Origin: Actinomycetota bacterium
Lineage (GTDB): Bacteria > Actinomycetota > Actinomycetes > Nanopelagicales > Nanopelagicaceae
Reading direction: 5' to 3'
Assembly (NCBI GenBank): GCA_005787645.1
Contig: SYAM01000112.1
Location: 1 to 18,634 of the forward strand
Length of the DNA stretch: 18,634 nt
Shown here: positions 6,253 through 13,689 of the stretch, in pieces
Layout: each line of letters opens with the position of its first letter
Position numbering within the stretch: the first letter of the stretch is position 1
Made by a program: the position numbers and the translations under genes
Notes under the pieces: model-generated
Seen by the model: only the letters and a program-made list of their open reading frames with translations
What the model was told of the DNA's origin: nothing
Databases searched by the model: none

Positions 6253-6888
6253 ATGGTCATCTATATGTCGGGCATGTGGAGTAGAACGGCGGTTGGGCGA
6301 AGCGTTCGTGCGCTCGCCGGCGCCCTGCTCTCTTTTATGCTGACTACTACCTTTGGCGCTGGCAGCGCTATTGCTGCCGAGGCGCTCGATGGCGCCCCGT
6401 CGATCAGTGGTGAGAGCTCCCTTGCCGTGGTGAACCCAGAGAGTGGAGCACCTCAGGTGAGTCAACCGCCCGCCGAAGCGTCTCTGGTGGCGGCCACAGA
6501 AGTATTGACCTCGGGCAAGCTCACCGCCCTCAACCTCTCATCGGTTGCCCAAAGCGCATATTTAGTGAAGAAGGCTAAGACTCGAAACGGTGCGCGCTCA
6601 GTCGGAAAATTACTGGCAGAGGAAACGTATGGTTGGAGCGGTAAGCAATGGCAGTGCCTCGACAAGTTATGGATCAAAGAGAGTCAATGGACTTACACAT
6701 CACATAACAAACGCACGGGAGCACATGGAATCCCACAAGCGTATCCGGCAACCAAATATGATTATATGGGAAGTGATTGGCGTAAGAATCCCGTCACGCA
6801 AATCATGTGGGGCTTGAAGTACATCGATGTGCGCTACGGAACGCCATGTAAGGCGCTAAACACTTTTTATCGAACAAGAATGTACTAA
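6253..6888 (+). CDS. secreted transglycosylase-like cell-wall hydrolase, 211 aa
   Basis: Predicted to be exported and to cleave peptidoglycan glycan strands. A signal peptide is visible: basic 'RTAVGRSVR' (11-19), hydrophobic core 'ALAGALLSFMLTTTFGAGSA' (20-39), and a signal peptidase I-like site 'AIAA|EA' near residue 42. A Ser/Pro/Ala-rich linker follows (43-120). The C-terminal domain (127-211) has 'WQCLDKLWIKESQW' with candidate catalytic Glu143, 'GAHGIPQAYPATK' (156-168), 'DWRKNPVTQIMWGLKYI' (175-191) and 'RYGTPCKA' (194-201). This is the soluble-lytic-transglycosylase-like domain often annotated as aggregation-promoting factor C-terminal-like in Actinobacteria. Cys135 and Cys199 may form a disulfide. 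No LysM or other wall-binding domain is seen. The start is uncertain: AGAGGA lies too near ATG 6253 and rather far from ATG 6265; ATG 6265 gives an equally good signal peptide. Confidence 0.85.
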   Translation: MVIYMSGMWSRTAVGRSVRALAGALLSFMLTTTFGAGSAIAAEALDGAPSISGESSLAVVNPESGAPQVSQPPAEASLVAATEVLTSGKLTALNLSSVAQSAYLVKKAKTRNGARSVGKLLAEETYGWSGKQWQCLDKLWIKESQWTYTSHNKRTGAHGIPQAYPATKYDYMGSDWRKNPVTQIMWGLKYIDVRYGTPCKALNTFYRTRMY

Positions 6889-6889
6889 G

Positions 6890-6902
6890 AGAGTTTCACT
6901 CT
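6890..6902. terminator. small palindrome between convergent genes
   Basis: AGAGT-TTC-ACTCT lies in the 33-nt gap between the stop codons of the wall hydrolase (plus) and the fumarase (minus). It could form a 5-bp hairpin on either strand. No T-run follows on either side, so a terminator function is only suggested by position. Confidence 0.3.
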
Positions 6903-6921
6903 ATAATCGGATTAGGGAAAC

Positions 6922-8583
6922 TTAATTCGGTTTTCTGCCGATTGTCACTAATTTTTCTCGTTCAGCAAAGAAATCATTTCCTTTATCATCAATCACGATA
7001 AATGCAGGGAAATCCTCTACTTCAATCTTCCAAACTGCTTCCATGTCAAGTTCTGCATAATCAAGTACTTCAACTTTTTTGATGCAATCTTGAGCCAGTC
7101 GTGCCGCAGGTCCACCAATTGAACCAAGATAGAAACCACCAAACTTCTTACAGGAATTGGTCACAGCGGTAGAACGATTTCCTTTTGCCAGCATAATCAT
7201 GGAGCCGCCCGCTTGTTGGAATTGCTCGACGTAAGAATCCATCCGACCTGCAGTAGTCGGACCAAAGGATCCGGAGACATATCCATCAGGAGTCTTCGAT
7301 GGACCAGCGTAATAGATTGCATAATCTTTGAAGTAATCCGGAAGCGCCTCGCCCTTATCTAGCCGCTCCTTGATCTTGGCATGCGCTAAGTCGCGTGCAA
7401 CCACCAAGGTCCCAGTCAAAGAAAGCCTAGTTTTTACTGGGTACTTAGCAAGCTCTGCTCGAATTTGTGACATGGACTGATTGAGGTCAATCGTCACGAC
7501 ATCATCATGAAGTTCTGTATCAGTAGTGTCTGGAAGGAAGCGAGCCGGATCGCGCTCGAGTTTCTCGAGGAAGATTCCCTCACTGGTGATTTTGGCAAGA
7601 GCCTGTCGATCTGCTGAGCAAGAAACGGCAATTGCAATGGGCAGTGAGGCCCCATGGCGGGGCAGTCGAATTACTCGAACATCATGGCAGAAATATTTCC
7701 CGCCGAATTGTGCTCCGATTCCGATATTGCGGGTCAATTCCAAGATCTCTGCCTCTAGTTCGATATCACGGAAACCATGAGCAGTTGCGGTATCACCTCG
7801 AAGTGGAAGCGAATCTAAATAGCGAGTACTCGCAAGCTTTGCAGTTTTGAGAGTGTGTTCGGCGCTGGTACCGCCAATAACCACGGCAAGATGGTACGGC
7901 GGACATGCTGATGTGCCAAGGGAGATCAACTTCTCTTCTAACCATTTAAGGAGCGATTTCGGATTGAGAATCGCACGCGTCTCTTGATAGAGGAAACTCT
8001 TATTAGCACTACCGCCACCTTTTGCAATGTAGAGCAATTGATATTCATTATGATGCTTGGTGTCTACAGCAATTTCAATCTGTGCTGGCAGATTAGTACC
8101 AGTGTTCTTCTCTTCCCACATAGTGATTGGCGCCATTTGGCTGTACCGAAGATTAAGCCTGGTATAGGCATCGTAAATTCCATGTGCGATTCCAATTTCA
8201 TCGCGCCCCTCGGTGAGAACATGTTGTCCACGCTTTCCCATCACCAACATCGTGCCGGTGTCTTGGCACATTGGCAGGATTCCACCAGCAGCAATATTGG
8301 CATTCTTCAAGAGATCGAGCGCGACAAAGCGATCATTGGGCGATGCTTCAGGATCATCGATGATATTTCGCAATTGTTGTAGATGTGATGGGCGTAGGTA
8401 ATGCTGAATGTCGTGGACTGCTTCTTCAGTGAGTTTTCGTAACGCATCTTGCGAGACAGTGATGAATGTTCGCCCAGCAGCCTCAGATGTAGTGACTCCT
8501 TCGCTTGTGATGAGGCGGTACTCAGTCTCATCCTTTCCAAGCGGAAGTAGGTCCTCGTAGGCAAAATCTGGATTGATACTCAT
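6922..8583 (-). CDS. fumA: class I fumarate hydratase (iron-sulfur fumarase), 553 aa
   Basis: Converts fumarate to L-malate in the TCA cycle using a [4Fe-4S] cluster. The three cluster cysteines are visible with family spacing: C106 in 'LPMCQDTGT', C227 in 'TSACPPYH' and C322 in 'AVSCSADR'. The gaps of 121 and 95 residues match the single-chain class I enzyme. Other signatures are 'KGGGSANKSFL' (188-198), 'GGTSAEHTLK' (237-246) and, in the C-terminal beta domain, 'GPTTAGRMDSY' and 'GGPAARLAQDCI'. Length is that of full single-chain FumA/FumB. Start ATG 8583 is supported by a TATTCT box 7 nt upstream, so the gene has its own leaderless promoter although it lies 25 nt after xseB on the same strand. 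Many actinobacteria carry the oxygen-stable class II enzyme instead. Confidence 0.96.
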   Translation of the reverse strand: MSINPDFAYEDLLPLGKDETEYRLITSEGVTTSEAAGRTFITVSQDALRKLTEEAVHDIQHYLRPSHLQQLRNIIDDPEASPNDRFVALDLLKNANIAAGGILPMCQDTGTMLVMGKRGQHVLTEGRDEIGIAHGIYDAYTRLNLRYSQMAPITMWEEKNTGTNLPAQIEIAVDTKHHNEYQLLYIAKGGGSANKSFLYQETRAILNPKSLLKWLEEKLISLGTSACPPYHLAVVIGGTSAEHTLKTAKLASTRYLDSLPLRGDTATAHGFRDIELEAEILELTRNIGIGAQFGGKYFCHDVRVIRLPRHGASLPIAIAVSCSADRQALAKITSEGIFLEKLERDPARFLPDTTDTELHDDVVTIDLNQSMSQIRAELAKYPVKTRLSLTGTLVVARDLAHAKIKERLDKGEALPDYFKDYAIYYAGPSKTPDGYVSGSFGPTTAGRMDSYVEQFQQAGGSMIMLAKGNRSTAVTNSCKKFGGFYLGSIGGPAARLAQDCIKKVEVLDYAELDMEAVWKIEVEDFPAFIVIDDKGNDFFAEREKLVTIGRKPN

Positions 8584-8590
8584 AGTGGAA

Positions 8591-8596
8591 AGAATA
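8591..8596 (-). promoter_or_regulatory. -10 box TATTCT of the fumarase gene
   Basis: On the minus strand TATTCT is followed by 7 nt (TTCCACT) and the ATG at 8583. It lies within the 25-nt gap after xseB. No Shine-Dalgarno sequence is present, consistent with a leaderless transcript. No -35 recognised. Confidence 0.55.
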
Positions 8597-8608
8597 CGCC
8601 CCCTCTAA

Positions 8609-8809
8609 TTAATCGCGCGATTTCTCTTGTTTTTCTAGTCGCTCCTTTGCCGAATCGAGCCATTGATTACATATTTTTGCCAGTTCCTCTCCGCGCTCCC
8701 AGAGGGCAATCGAATCCTCTAACGATGCGCCGCCAGCTTCAAGCTTCGCGACGATTTTCGACAACTCATCACGTGCTTGTTCGTATGTGAGTTTTTTCTT
8801 TTCGGCCAT
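8609..8809 (-). CDS. xseB: exodeoxyribonuclease VII small subunit
   Basis: Small helical subunit, several copies of which bind one XseA to form exonuclease VII, which degrades single-stranded DNA from both ends. The 66-residue protein shows the family core 'LTYEQARDELSKIVAKLEAG' (8-27) and 'SLEDSIALWERGEELAKIC' (29-47) followed by a charged helix. It starts 3 nt after the xseA stop, with AAAAGGGG as ribosome binding site at about 6-7 nt before ATG 8809. It is certainly in one operon with xseA. Confidence 0.95.
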   Translation of the reverse strand: MAEKKKLTYEQARDELSKIVAKLEAGGASLEDSIALWERGEELAKICNQWLDSAKERLEKQEKSRD

Positions 8810-8812
8810 TAG

Positions 8813-10039
8813 TTACCCCTTTTTACCTTTCTTTCCATTGAGAGAAATGACTTCCACTGAAATCTCCCCTTTAGCCAATCTGACTTCTAACTCATCAGAG
8901 AGTGAGACATCTTTGGCATTAACGATGAGTTTTCTACGCTTTTGCACGACCGCATATCCACGCTTTAACGTAGAAAGTGGTGAGAGTGCTGTAACTTGGG
9001 CTTTGATCTCTTTGATCTCGCTACGTAACTCTTTTATCAGTGCAATCAGCGCTTTCTTTCCATCATTCTGAAGAATCCACAGTTCATCGTGGCGCATCGT
9101 CACCAACGTCATTGGGTCTTTCAGCACGGGTCGACTAATCAACGCAGAGATCCTGGCGCTCTCTAAGTCAATGATTGTGTTCATCCGAGTTTCCAAGCGG
9201 GAGACTAATTGGGCGGTCCGCTCGATCTCCTCAATCAAGCTGGGCACCACACGCTTTGCTGCATCAGTAGGTGTTGAAGCGCGCAGGTCTGCAACTAAAT
9301 CAAGTAGTGGGGCATCTTGCTCATGTCCAATTGCGCTGACGATTGGGGTAGTCAGCGAAGCAACTAGTCGAATCAACGATTCATCAGAGAAAGGGAGTAA
9401 ATCTTCAAAGGATCCGCCACCTCGGGTCACGATGATGACATCGACCTCCTCTATTTTTTCTAACTCCACTAGCGCTCGTGAAACTTCGACTACTGCGGTA
9501 CTGCCTTGAACAGCAACTTCACGAATCTCAAATTGCGCTCCGGGCCAGCGTCGTTCGACATTCTCGACAACATCCTTCTCTGCTGCACTTGCTCGTCCAC
9601 AGATCAATCCAATCTTTCTTGGCAGAAAAGGTAAATCTCGCTTCCGTTCAGTTGCAAATAGCCCCTCTGCTGCAAGAAGATTCTTTAATTGTTCAAGGCG
9701 TGCGAGTAACTCACCTAATCCCACCTGTCGGATCTCTCGTGCCATCAATGAGAGAGTGCCGCGGACTGCGTACCAATTGACTTTCGCGTAAGCGACTATG
9801 CGCGCGTTATCTGGGAGTGGATCAATCGCTTCAAGAATTGATCTGTGACACGTTACCTGAAGCGACATATCCACGCTGGTATCTCTCAGACGAATAAATG
9901 CCATCTGGGAACCTGGGCGTCGAGTGATTTCAGCAACTTCACCTTCAACCCAGACAGGGCCGAGGCGTCCGATGTATTCGCCGATTGACTCAGAGACCAC
10001 TCGAACGGGAAGTGGTTCCTCCGAACTACTTTCAATCAT
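8813..10039 (-). CDS. xseA: exodeoxyribonuclease VII large subunit, 408 aa
   Basis: Catalytic subunit of exonuclease VII. From the chosen start, an N-terminal OB-fold spans about 10-105 ('PVWVEGEVAEITRRPG', 28-43). The catalytic domain carries 'TRGGGSFEDLLPFSDE' (205-220), 'IGHEQDAPLLDLVADLRAST' (237-256) and a C-terminal coiled coil (about 260-365) ending in the small-subunit-binding tail. The family's residues in GGGSxEDL, HExD and RAxTPT are intact. An in-frame ATG at 10078 would add 13 residues. I prefer ATG 10039 because TACTCT lies exactly 6 nt upstream and because the resulting N-terminus (short acidic lead, then 'PLPVRVVSESIG') agrees with the mycobacterial protein as I recall it. Divergent from ispH with 68 nt between starts. 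Confidence 0.93.
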   Translation of the reverse strand: MIESSSEEPLPVRVVSESIGEYIGRLGPVWVEGEVAEITRRPGSQMAFIRLRDTSVDMSLQVTCHRSILEAIDPLPDNARIVAYAKVNWYAVRGTLSLMAREIRQVGLGELLARLEQLKNLLAAEGLFATERKRDLPFLPRKIGLICGRASAAEKDVVENVERRWPGAQFEIREVAVQGSTAVVEVSRALVELEKIEEVDVIIVTRGGGSFEDLLPFSDESLIRLVASLTTPIVSAIGHEQDAPLLDLVADLRASTPTDAAKRVVPSLIEEIERTAQLVSRLETRMNTIIDLESARISALISRPVLKDPMTLVTMRHDELWILQNDGKKALIALIKELRSEIKEIKAQVTALSPLSTLKRGYAVVQKRRKLIVNAKDVSLSDELEVRLAKGEISVEVISLNGKKGKKG

Positions 10040-10045
10040 GTTATA

Positions 10046-10051
10046 AGAGTA
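10046..10051 (-). promoter_or_regulatory. -10 box TACTCT of xseA
   Basis: On the minus strand TACTCT, a 6-nt spacer (TATAAC) and ATG 10039. If used, the transcript is leaderless and the upstream ATG 10078 is outside the message. Confidence 0.5.
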
Positions 10052-10095
10052 ATCGGAAGGCTTCACTAGCAGGGGCATAGTTGCGCCAAAACGAT

Positions 10096-10101
10096 TAGGC
10101 T
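10096..10101 (+). promoter_or_regulatory. -10 box TAGGCT of ispH
   Basis: TAGGCT is followed by 6 nt (AGAGCT) and ATG 10108. No Shine-Dalgarno is present between box and start codon. The same hexamer TAGGCT precedes ychF at 12601. Confidence 0.5.
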
Positions 10102-10107
10102 AGAGCT

Positions 10108-11088
10108 ATGGCCACCAAAAAAGTGCTCCTTGCTGCGCCCCGGGGTTACTGCGCAGGGGTGGACCGTGCAGTCGTCACTGTCCAGAAGGCCTTGGAACTC
10201 TACGGCGCCCCAGTCTACGTACGTAAACAGATTGTTCATAACAAACATGTCGTCGAAACTTTGGAAAAAAGTGGCGCAATCTTTGTTGATGAGACCGATG
10301 AGGTACCTGAAGGCGCAACGGTCATTTTCTCGGCTCATGGCGTATCGCCTGCGGTGCACGAGAGCGCCAAGGCGCGCAATCTCAAGACGATTGATGCAAC
10401 CTGTCCACTTGTTACCAAAGTCCATCAAGAGGCGCGACGATTTGCAGCCGAGGACTATCAGATTCTCTTGATTGGCCATGAGGGACATGAAGAGGTCGAA
10501 GGTACTGCTGGGGAAGCACCAGATCATGTACAGCTGATTGATAAAGCTGAAGATATCGAGAAGTTAGAGATTAAAGATCCTAAGAAGTTGATCTGGCTTT
10601 CACAAACTACTCTTAGCGTGGATGAAACGTTAAGCACTGTAAAAGCGTTGAAAGATAAGTTCCCGCTCCTTAATGATCCGCCAAGTGATGATATTTGTTA
10701 TGCAACCCAAAATCGTCAGTTAGCAGTGAAAGAGATTGCTCCACAGAGTGATCTGGTCTTAGTCGTAGGTTCACGGAACTCATCAAACTCAGTTCGCCTT
10801 GTGGAAGTTGCGCTCGAGACAGGCGCCAAGGCCTCGTATCTCATTGATTATGCTCACGAAATGAAACCAGAGTGGCTCGAGGGAGTAGAGACTGTTGGCG
10901 TTACAAGTGGCGCATCAGTGCCAGAGATCTTGGTTGAGGAGCTCCTTGCTCGATTGAAAGAATATGGTTTTGATGATGTGCACGTTGTTACTAAAGCCGA
11001 AGAGCACTTGCTCTTCTCGATACCACCAGAGCTTAGGAAGGATCTGAAGGCTGCTGGGAGGAATGAGTCCGTCGTCGTTCAGCGATGA
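10108..11088 (+). CDS. ispH: 4-hydroxy-3-methylbut-2-enyl diphosphate reductase (IspH/LytB)
   Basis: Last enzyme of the methylerythritol phosphate pathway; reduces HMBPP to IPP and DMAPP with an iron-sulfur cluster. The three cluster cysteines are in place: C15 in 'APRGYCAGVDRA', C99 in 'DATCPLV' and C197 in 'DDICYATQNRQ', matching the E. coli spacing (12/96/197). The conserved acid-base Glu lies in 'GHEGHEEVEGTAGEA' (123-137), and 'VVGSRNSSNSVRL' is the diphosphate-binding loop. Length 326 aa is normal. It implies that isoprenoids come from the MEP pathway. The leaderless promoter starts at the ATG. The last 56 nt overlap the 3' end of the convergent DUF6542 gene. Confidence 0.97.
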   Translation: MATKKVLLAAPRGYCAGVDRAVVTVQKALELYGAPVYVRKQIVHNKHVVETLEKSGAIFVDETDEVPEGATVIFSAHGVSPAVHESAKARNLKTIDATCPLVTKVHQEARRFAAEDYQILLIGHEGHEEVEGTAGEAPDHVQLIDKAEDIEKLEIKDPKKLIWLSQTTLSVDETLSTVKALKDKFPLLNDPPSDDICYATQNRQLAVKEIAPQSDLVLVVGSRNSSNSVRLVEVALETGAKASYLIDYAHEMKPEWLEGVETVGVTSGASVPEILVEELLARLKEYGFDDVHVVTKAEEHLLFSIPPELRKDLKAAGRNESVVVQR

Positions 11089-11464
11089 AGTAGTAGCCCC
11101 AACTAACAACGGCCGTAATCAACAGCCACGGCGCTAAGCGCGCAAGATTCGAAACTATTGCCACCAAGAGAGTCGTTATCCCAAACCCTTTACTCACAAC
11201 CGTCGCGAAAAGAAGGGTGCCAGTAAGCGCAAGTGGTGGGGTAACTACAGCGGTAAAGAGGGTTCCATCACGACCAAGTTTCGCTGCTGCGAAGAAAAGC
11301 AGTAGAAGGAGAACTCCGGTGATTCGCCCGGGTTGGCCGGAGATAAAACTCTCCGCAGTCTGCACCAGCAGAAGCGAGAGGGTGTAGAGGACCACAATTC
11401 CGGGGGAGGTGAGGCCACGACCTTGGATGATGGGCCGCCCCTTGATCTCAAGCGGTGATGTCAT
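11033..11464 (-). CDS. DUF6542 membrane protein, 143 aa
   Basis: Small integral membrane protein of unknown function with about four hydrophobic segments: around 'GIVVLYTLSLLLVQTAESFI' (22-41), 'ITGVLLLLLFFAAA' (48-61), 'FTAVVTPPLALTGTLLFATV' (69-88) and 'LAPWLLITAVVSWGYYFIA' (108-126). A basic, Ser/Pro-rich cytosolic tail follows. Actinobacteria carry such a gene between ispH and ychF (compare Rv1111c in M. tuberculosis, from memory), which is also its place here. Its ATG overlaps the rmuC stop as ATGA, so it is translated by coupling to rmuC. Confidence 0.8.
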   Translation of the reverse strand: MTSPLEIKGRPIIQGRGLTSPGIVVLYTLSLLLVQTAESFISGQPGRITGVLLLLLFFAAAKLGRDGTLFTAVVTPPLALTGTLLFATVVSKGFGITTLLVAIVSNLARLAPWLLITAVVSWGYYFIAERRRTHSSQQPSDPS

Positions 11465-12564
11465 TGGTGCGCCCCATCATTAAAGTCTAATTCATCATCC
11501 CTCTCGTCAGCTCCGCTCTCTTGACCTTTGATTGCGCGAACCTCGCTTTCGAGCGGTGCTATTCCACCAAGCTCCTTCGTTGTAGGTGCGCCAAGTTTGC
11601 TCATCTTTCGCGCTGGTACCAAGAGATGATTCTCGGCCGATGCTACAAGCTCATTAAATGCACGTTCAGCGCTCTTTATCTTCTCACCAAGGCTTTCGAT
11701 ACGTTCATGTACTTTTCCTACGCGCTTGAGCAAATCACCAGCAAGATTACGAATCTCATCTGCGTTACGGGCAAGATCATGGCGTGAGTATCCATAAGCG
11801 ATAGTGCGGAGTAAGGCGAGCATAGTTGTCGGCGTTGCAATCACTACATTCTTGGCAAAGGCCTTCTGAAGTAGGAGCGAGTCAGCATCGAGCGCCTCAC
11901 TTAAGATGGATTCAAATGGCGCAAAGAGCACCACGAAATCTGGCGAAGTGCCACTATCTTGATAGCCACGTTTTGCAAGCGCATTGATGTGATTGAGCAG
12001 ATCCTTTGCATGTGATGCCATGAAAGTCGCACGTGCAGCAGGATCTTCAGCGCCAACTCCATCCCAGAAGCGATCGAAGGGGAATTTGGAATCAACAAAG
12101 ATTTCGGTACCGCCTGGCATCTTGATTGTGATATCCGGTTTTGAAATCTCGCCATCATTGACGCGATGCTCCTGCCGTTCAAAATGAATTCCCTCTTGTA
12201 ACCCTGAACTTTCTAGGATCATCTCGAGTTGTGCCTCACCAAGTTGGCCACGACTCTGCGCTTTAGAGAGGGCGCCTGCGAGTTTGGCAGTTTCAAGAAC
12301 GAGCCGTTCATTCTTCTCGCTCATATTCTTGATCTGCTCTTTGATCTGCGCCTCAACCTCGGCTCGTTTGATTTCGGCAACATGGGTCTTTTCGGTAAGT
12401 GAGAGCATCCCGGCATTCATTGCGCGCATCAATTCATCGAGGCGCGCGCTCGCCTCTCGGGAATCGTTGCTGGCGCGCCCCTGCGGCCGTAGTAATAAAT
12501 ATGTAATGGCGACCCCAAGGAGGAGGCCCGCTATGGCGCCGATGGCCAGGGATAAGGCGTTCAT
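11461..12564 (-). CDS. rmuC: DNA recombination protein RmuC, 367 aa
   Basis: RmuC proteins limit recombination at inverted repeats and contain a PD-(D/E)XK-type nuclease-like core. Visible are an N-terminal membrane anchor 'SLAIGAIAGLLLGVAITYLL' (5-24), a coiled coil (about 35-110), and the core 'QLGEAQLEMILESSGLQEG' (107-125), 'KPDITIKMPGG' (142-152) and 'IFVDSKFPFDRF' (155-166), with Asp144, Asp158 and Lys160 as the nuclease-type residues. 'VLFAPFESILSEAL' and 'VIATPTTMLALLRTIAYGY' are the classic RmuC C-terminal motifs. Start ATG 12564; the hydrophobic N-terminus fits. Divergent from ychF with 51 nt between starts. The stop overlaps the DUF6542 start. Confidence 0.93.
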   Translation of the reverse strand: MNALSLAIGAIAGLLLGVAITYLLLRPQGRASNDSREASARLDELMRAMNAGMLSLTEKTHVAEIKRAEVEAQIKEQIKNMSEKNERLVLETAKLAGALSKAQSRGQLGEAQLEMILESSGLQEGIHFERQEHRVNDGEISKPDITIKMPGGTEIFVDSKFPFDRFWDGVGAEDPAARATFMASHAKDLLNHINALAKRGYQDSGTSPDFVVLFAPFESILSEALDADSLLLQKAFAKNVVIATPTTMLALLRTIAYGYSRHDLARNADEIRNLAGDLLKRVGKVHERIESLGEKIKSAERAFNELVASAENHLLVPARKMSKLGAPTTKELGGIAPLESEVRAIKGQESGADERDDELDFNDGAHQ

Positions 12565-12600
12565 GGTCCAATCGTGGCAGGAAGGGGTGACATTGCCCCG

Positions 12601-12606
12601 TAGGCT
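12601..12606 (+). promoter_or_regulatory. -10 box TAGGCT of ychF
   Basis: TAGGCT is followed by 9 nt and GTG 12616. The spacing gives a leader of about 0-3 nt, too short for a Shine-Dalgarno, and none is seen. This is a looser case of the leaderless pattern. Confidence 0.4.
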
Positions 12607-12615
12607 CTACTCCTC

Positions 12616-13689
12616 GTGAGCCTCTCCATCGGAATCGTCGGCCTGCCCAACGTGGGAAAGTCCACCCTCTTCAATGCCCTGACTAAGAATCAGGTGCTCG
12701 CGGCCAACTATCCCTTTGCCACTATCGAACCCAATATTGGGGTAGTGGGAGTACCCGATGATCGCCTCGCTGTGCTTGCCAAAATTTTCACCTCCGAACA
12801 GATCATTCCTGCATCGGTCTCATTCGTTGATATTGCCGGGATCGTCAAAGGCGCATCTGAAGGCGCTGGACTTGGAAATAAATTCTTAGCGAATATTCGA
12901 GAGGCAGATGCGATTTGCCAAGTAGTGCGTGTTTTCAACGACGGTGATGTCGTACATGTCGATGGCAAGGTCGATCCCTTATCTGATATCGAAACTATCA
13001 ATACCGAACTGGCGCTCGCCGACTTGCAAACAATCGAGAAGGCGTTACCACGACTTGAAAAAGAGGCTCGGCAAAATAAAGAGCGCGCTGCGGAAATTGA
13101 AGAGATAAAAAAAGCTGAAGCAGCGTTAAAAGAGGGCAAACTCATCTCCGCGACCACTTTAGATAAAAATCTCTTAAAGGAATTACATTTACTTACGGCC
13201 AAACCATTTATCTATGTTTTCAATGTCGATGCCGCTGAACTTGGTGATGCAGATTTACAGAAAAGGTTACGTGCGCAAGTTACACCCGCTGAGGCCATCT
13301 TCCTTGATGCTAAGACTGAGGCGGATTTAGCTGAGCTTGATGAAGCAGATGCGATGGAGCTATTAGAGTCGATCGGACTAAAGGAACCAGGATTACGCAC
13401 CCTTGCACGGGTGGGTTTCACGACACTTGGCCTGCAGACCTACCTCACCGCAGGTCCGAAAGAGGCGCGCGCCTGGACGATTCACCAAGGAGACACCGCA
13501 CCCGCTGCCGCTGGTGTGATTCATACCGATTTCCAAAAAGGGTTTATCAAGGCTGAAGTTGTCTCATTTGATGATCTTGTAGCTGCTGGGTCGTTGGCCG
13601 AAGCGCGTACTAAAGGAAAGGTGCGAATGGAGGGAAAGGATTACATCATGCACGATGGCGACGTAGTCGAATTCCGGTTTAACCTCTGA
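12616..13689 (+). CDS. ychF: redox-regulated ATPase YchF (Obg family)
   Basis: Ribosome-binding P-loop NTPase of the Obg class that prefers ATP over GTP. Motifs are G1 'GLPNVGKST' (9-17), 'NYPFATIEPNIGVV' (31-44), G3 'DIAGIVKGASEGAGLGN' (72-88) with the family's coiled-coil insert (about 130-190), and the altered G4 'NVDAAEL' instead of NKxD, which explains ATP preference. The C-terminal TGS domain (about 275-357) has 'ARAWTIHQGDTAPAAAGVIH' and 'GKDYIMHDGDVVEFRFN'. Length 357 aa is slightly below the usual 360-363. Start GTG 12616, immediately before the conserved 'LSIGIVGLPN'. The last 11 nt overlap the end of the convergent dehydrogenase gene. Confidence 0.97.
   Translation: MSLSIGIVGLPNVGKSTLFNALTKNQVLAANYPFATIEPNIGVVGVPDDRLAVLAKIFTSEQIIPASVSFVDIAGIVKGASEGAGLGNKFLANIREADAICQVVRVFNDGDVVHVDGKVDPLSDIETINTELALADLQTIEKALPRLEKEARQNKERAAEIEEIKKAEAALKEGKLISATTLDKNLLKELHLLTAKPFIYVFNVDAAELGDADLQKRLRAQVTPAEAIFLDAKTEADLAELDEADAMELLESIGLKEPGLRTLARVGFTTLGLQTYLTAGPKEARAWTIHQGDTAPAAAGVIHTDFQKGFIKAEVVSFDDLVAAGSLAEARTKGKVRMEGKDYIMHDGDVVEFRFNL

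Noticed and set aside
6085..6465. 126-codon minus-strand frame over the intergenic region and the start of the wall hydrolase
   Set aside because: Arg/Pro/Ser-rich product typical of a GC-rich non-coding stretch, antisense to the signal peptide; no promoter or ribosome binding site found.
10108..13689. Defence or mobile island hidden in the nuclease genes (xseAB, rmuC, helicase)
   Set aside because: xseA, xseB and rmuC are housekeeping families, and xseA, xseB, ispH and ychF stand in an order shared with other Actinobacteria; nothing indicates a defence cluster.
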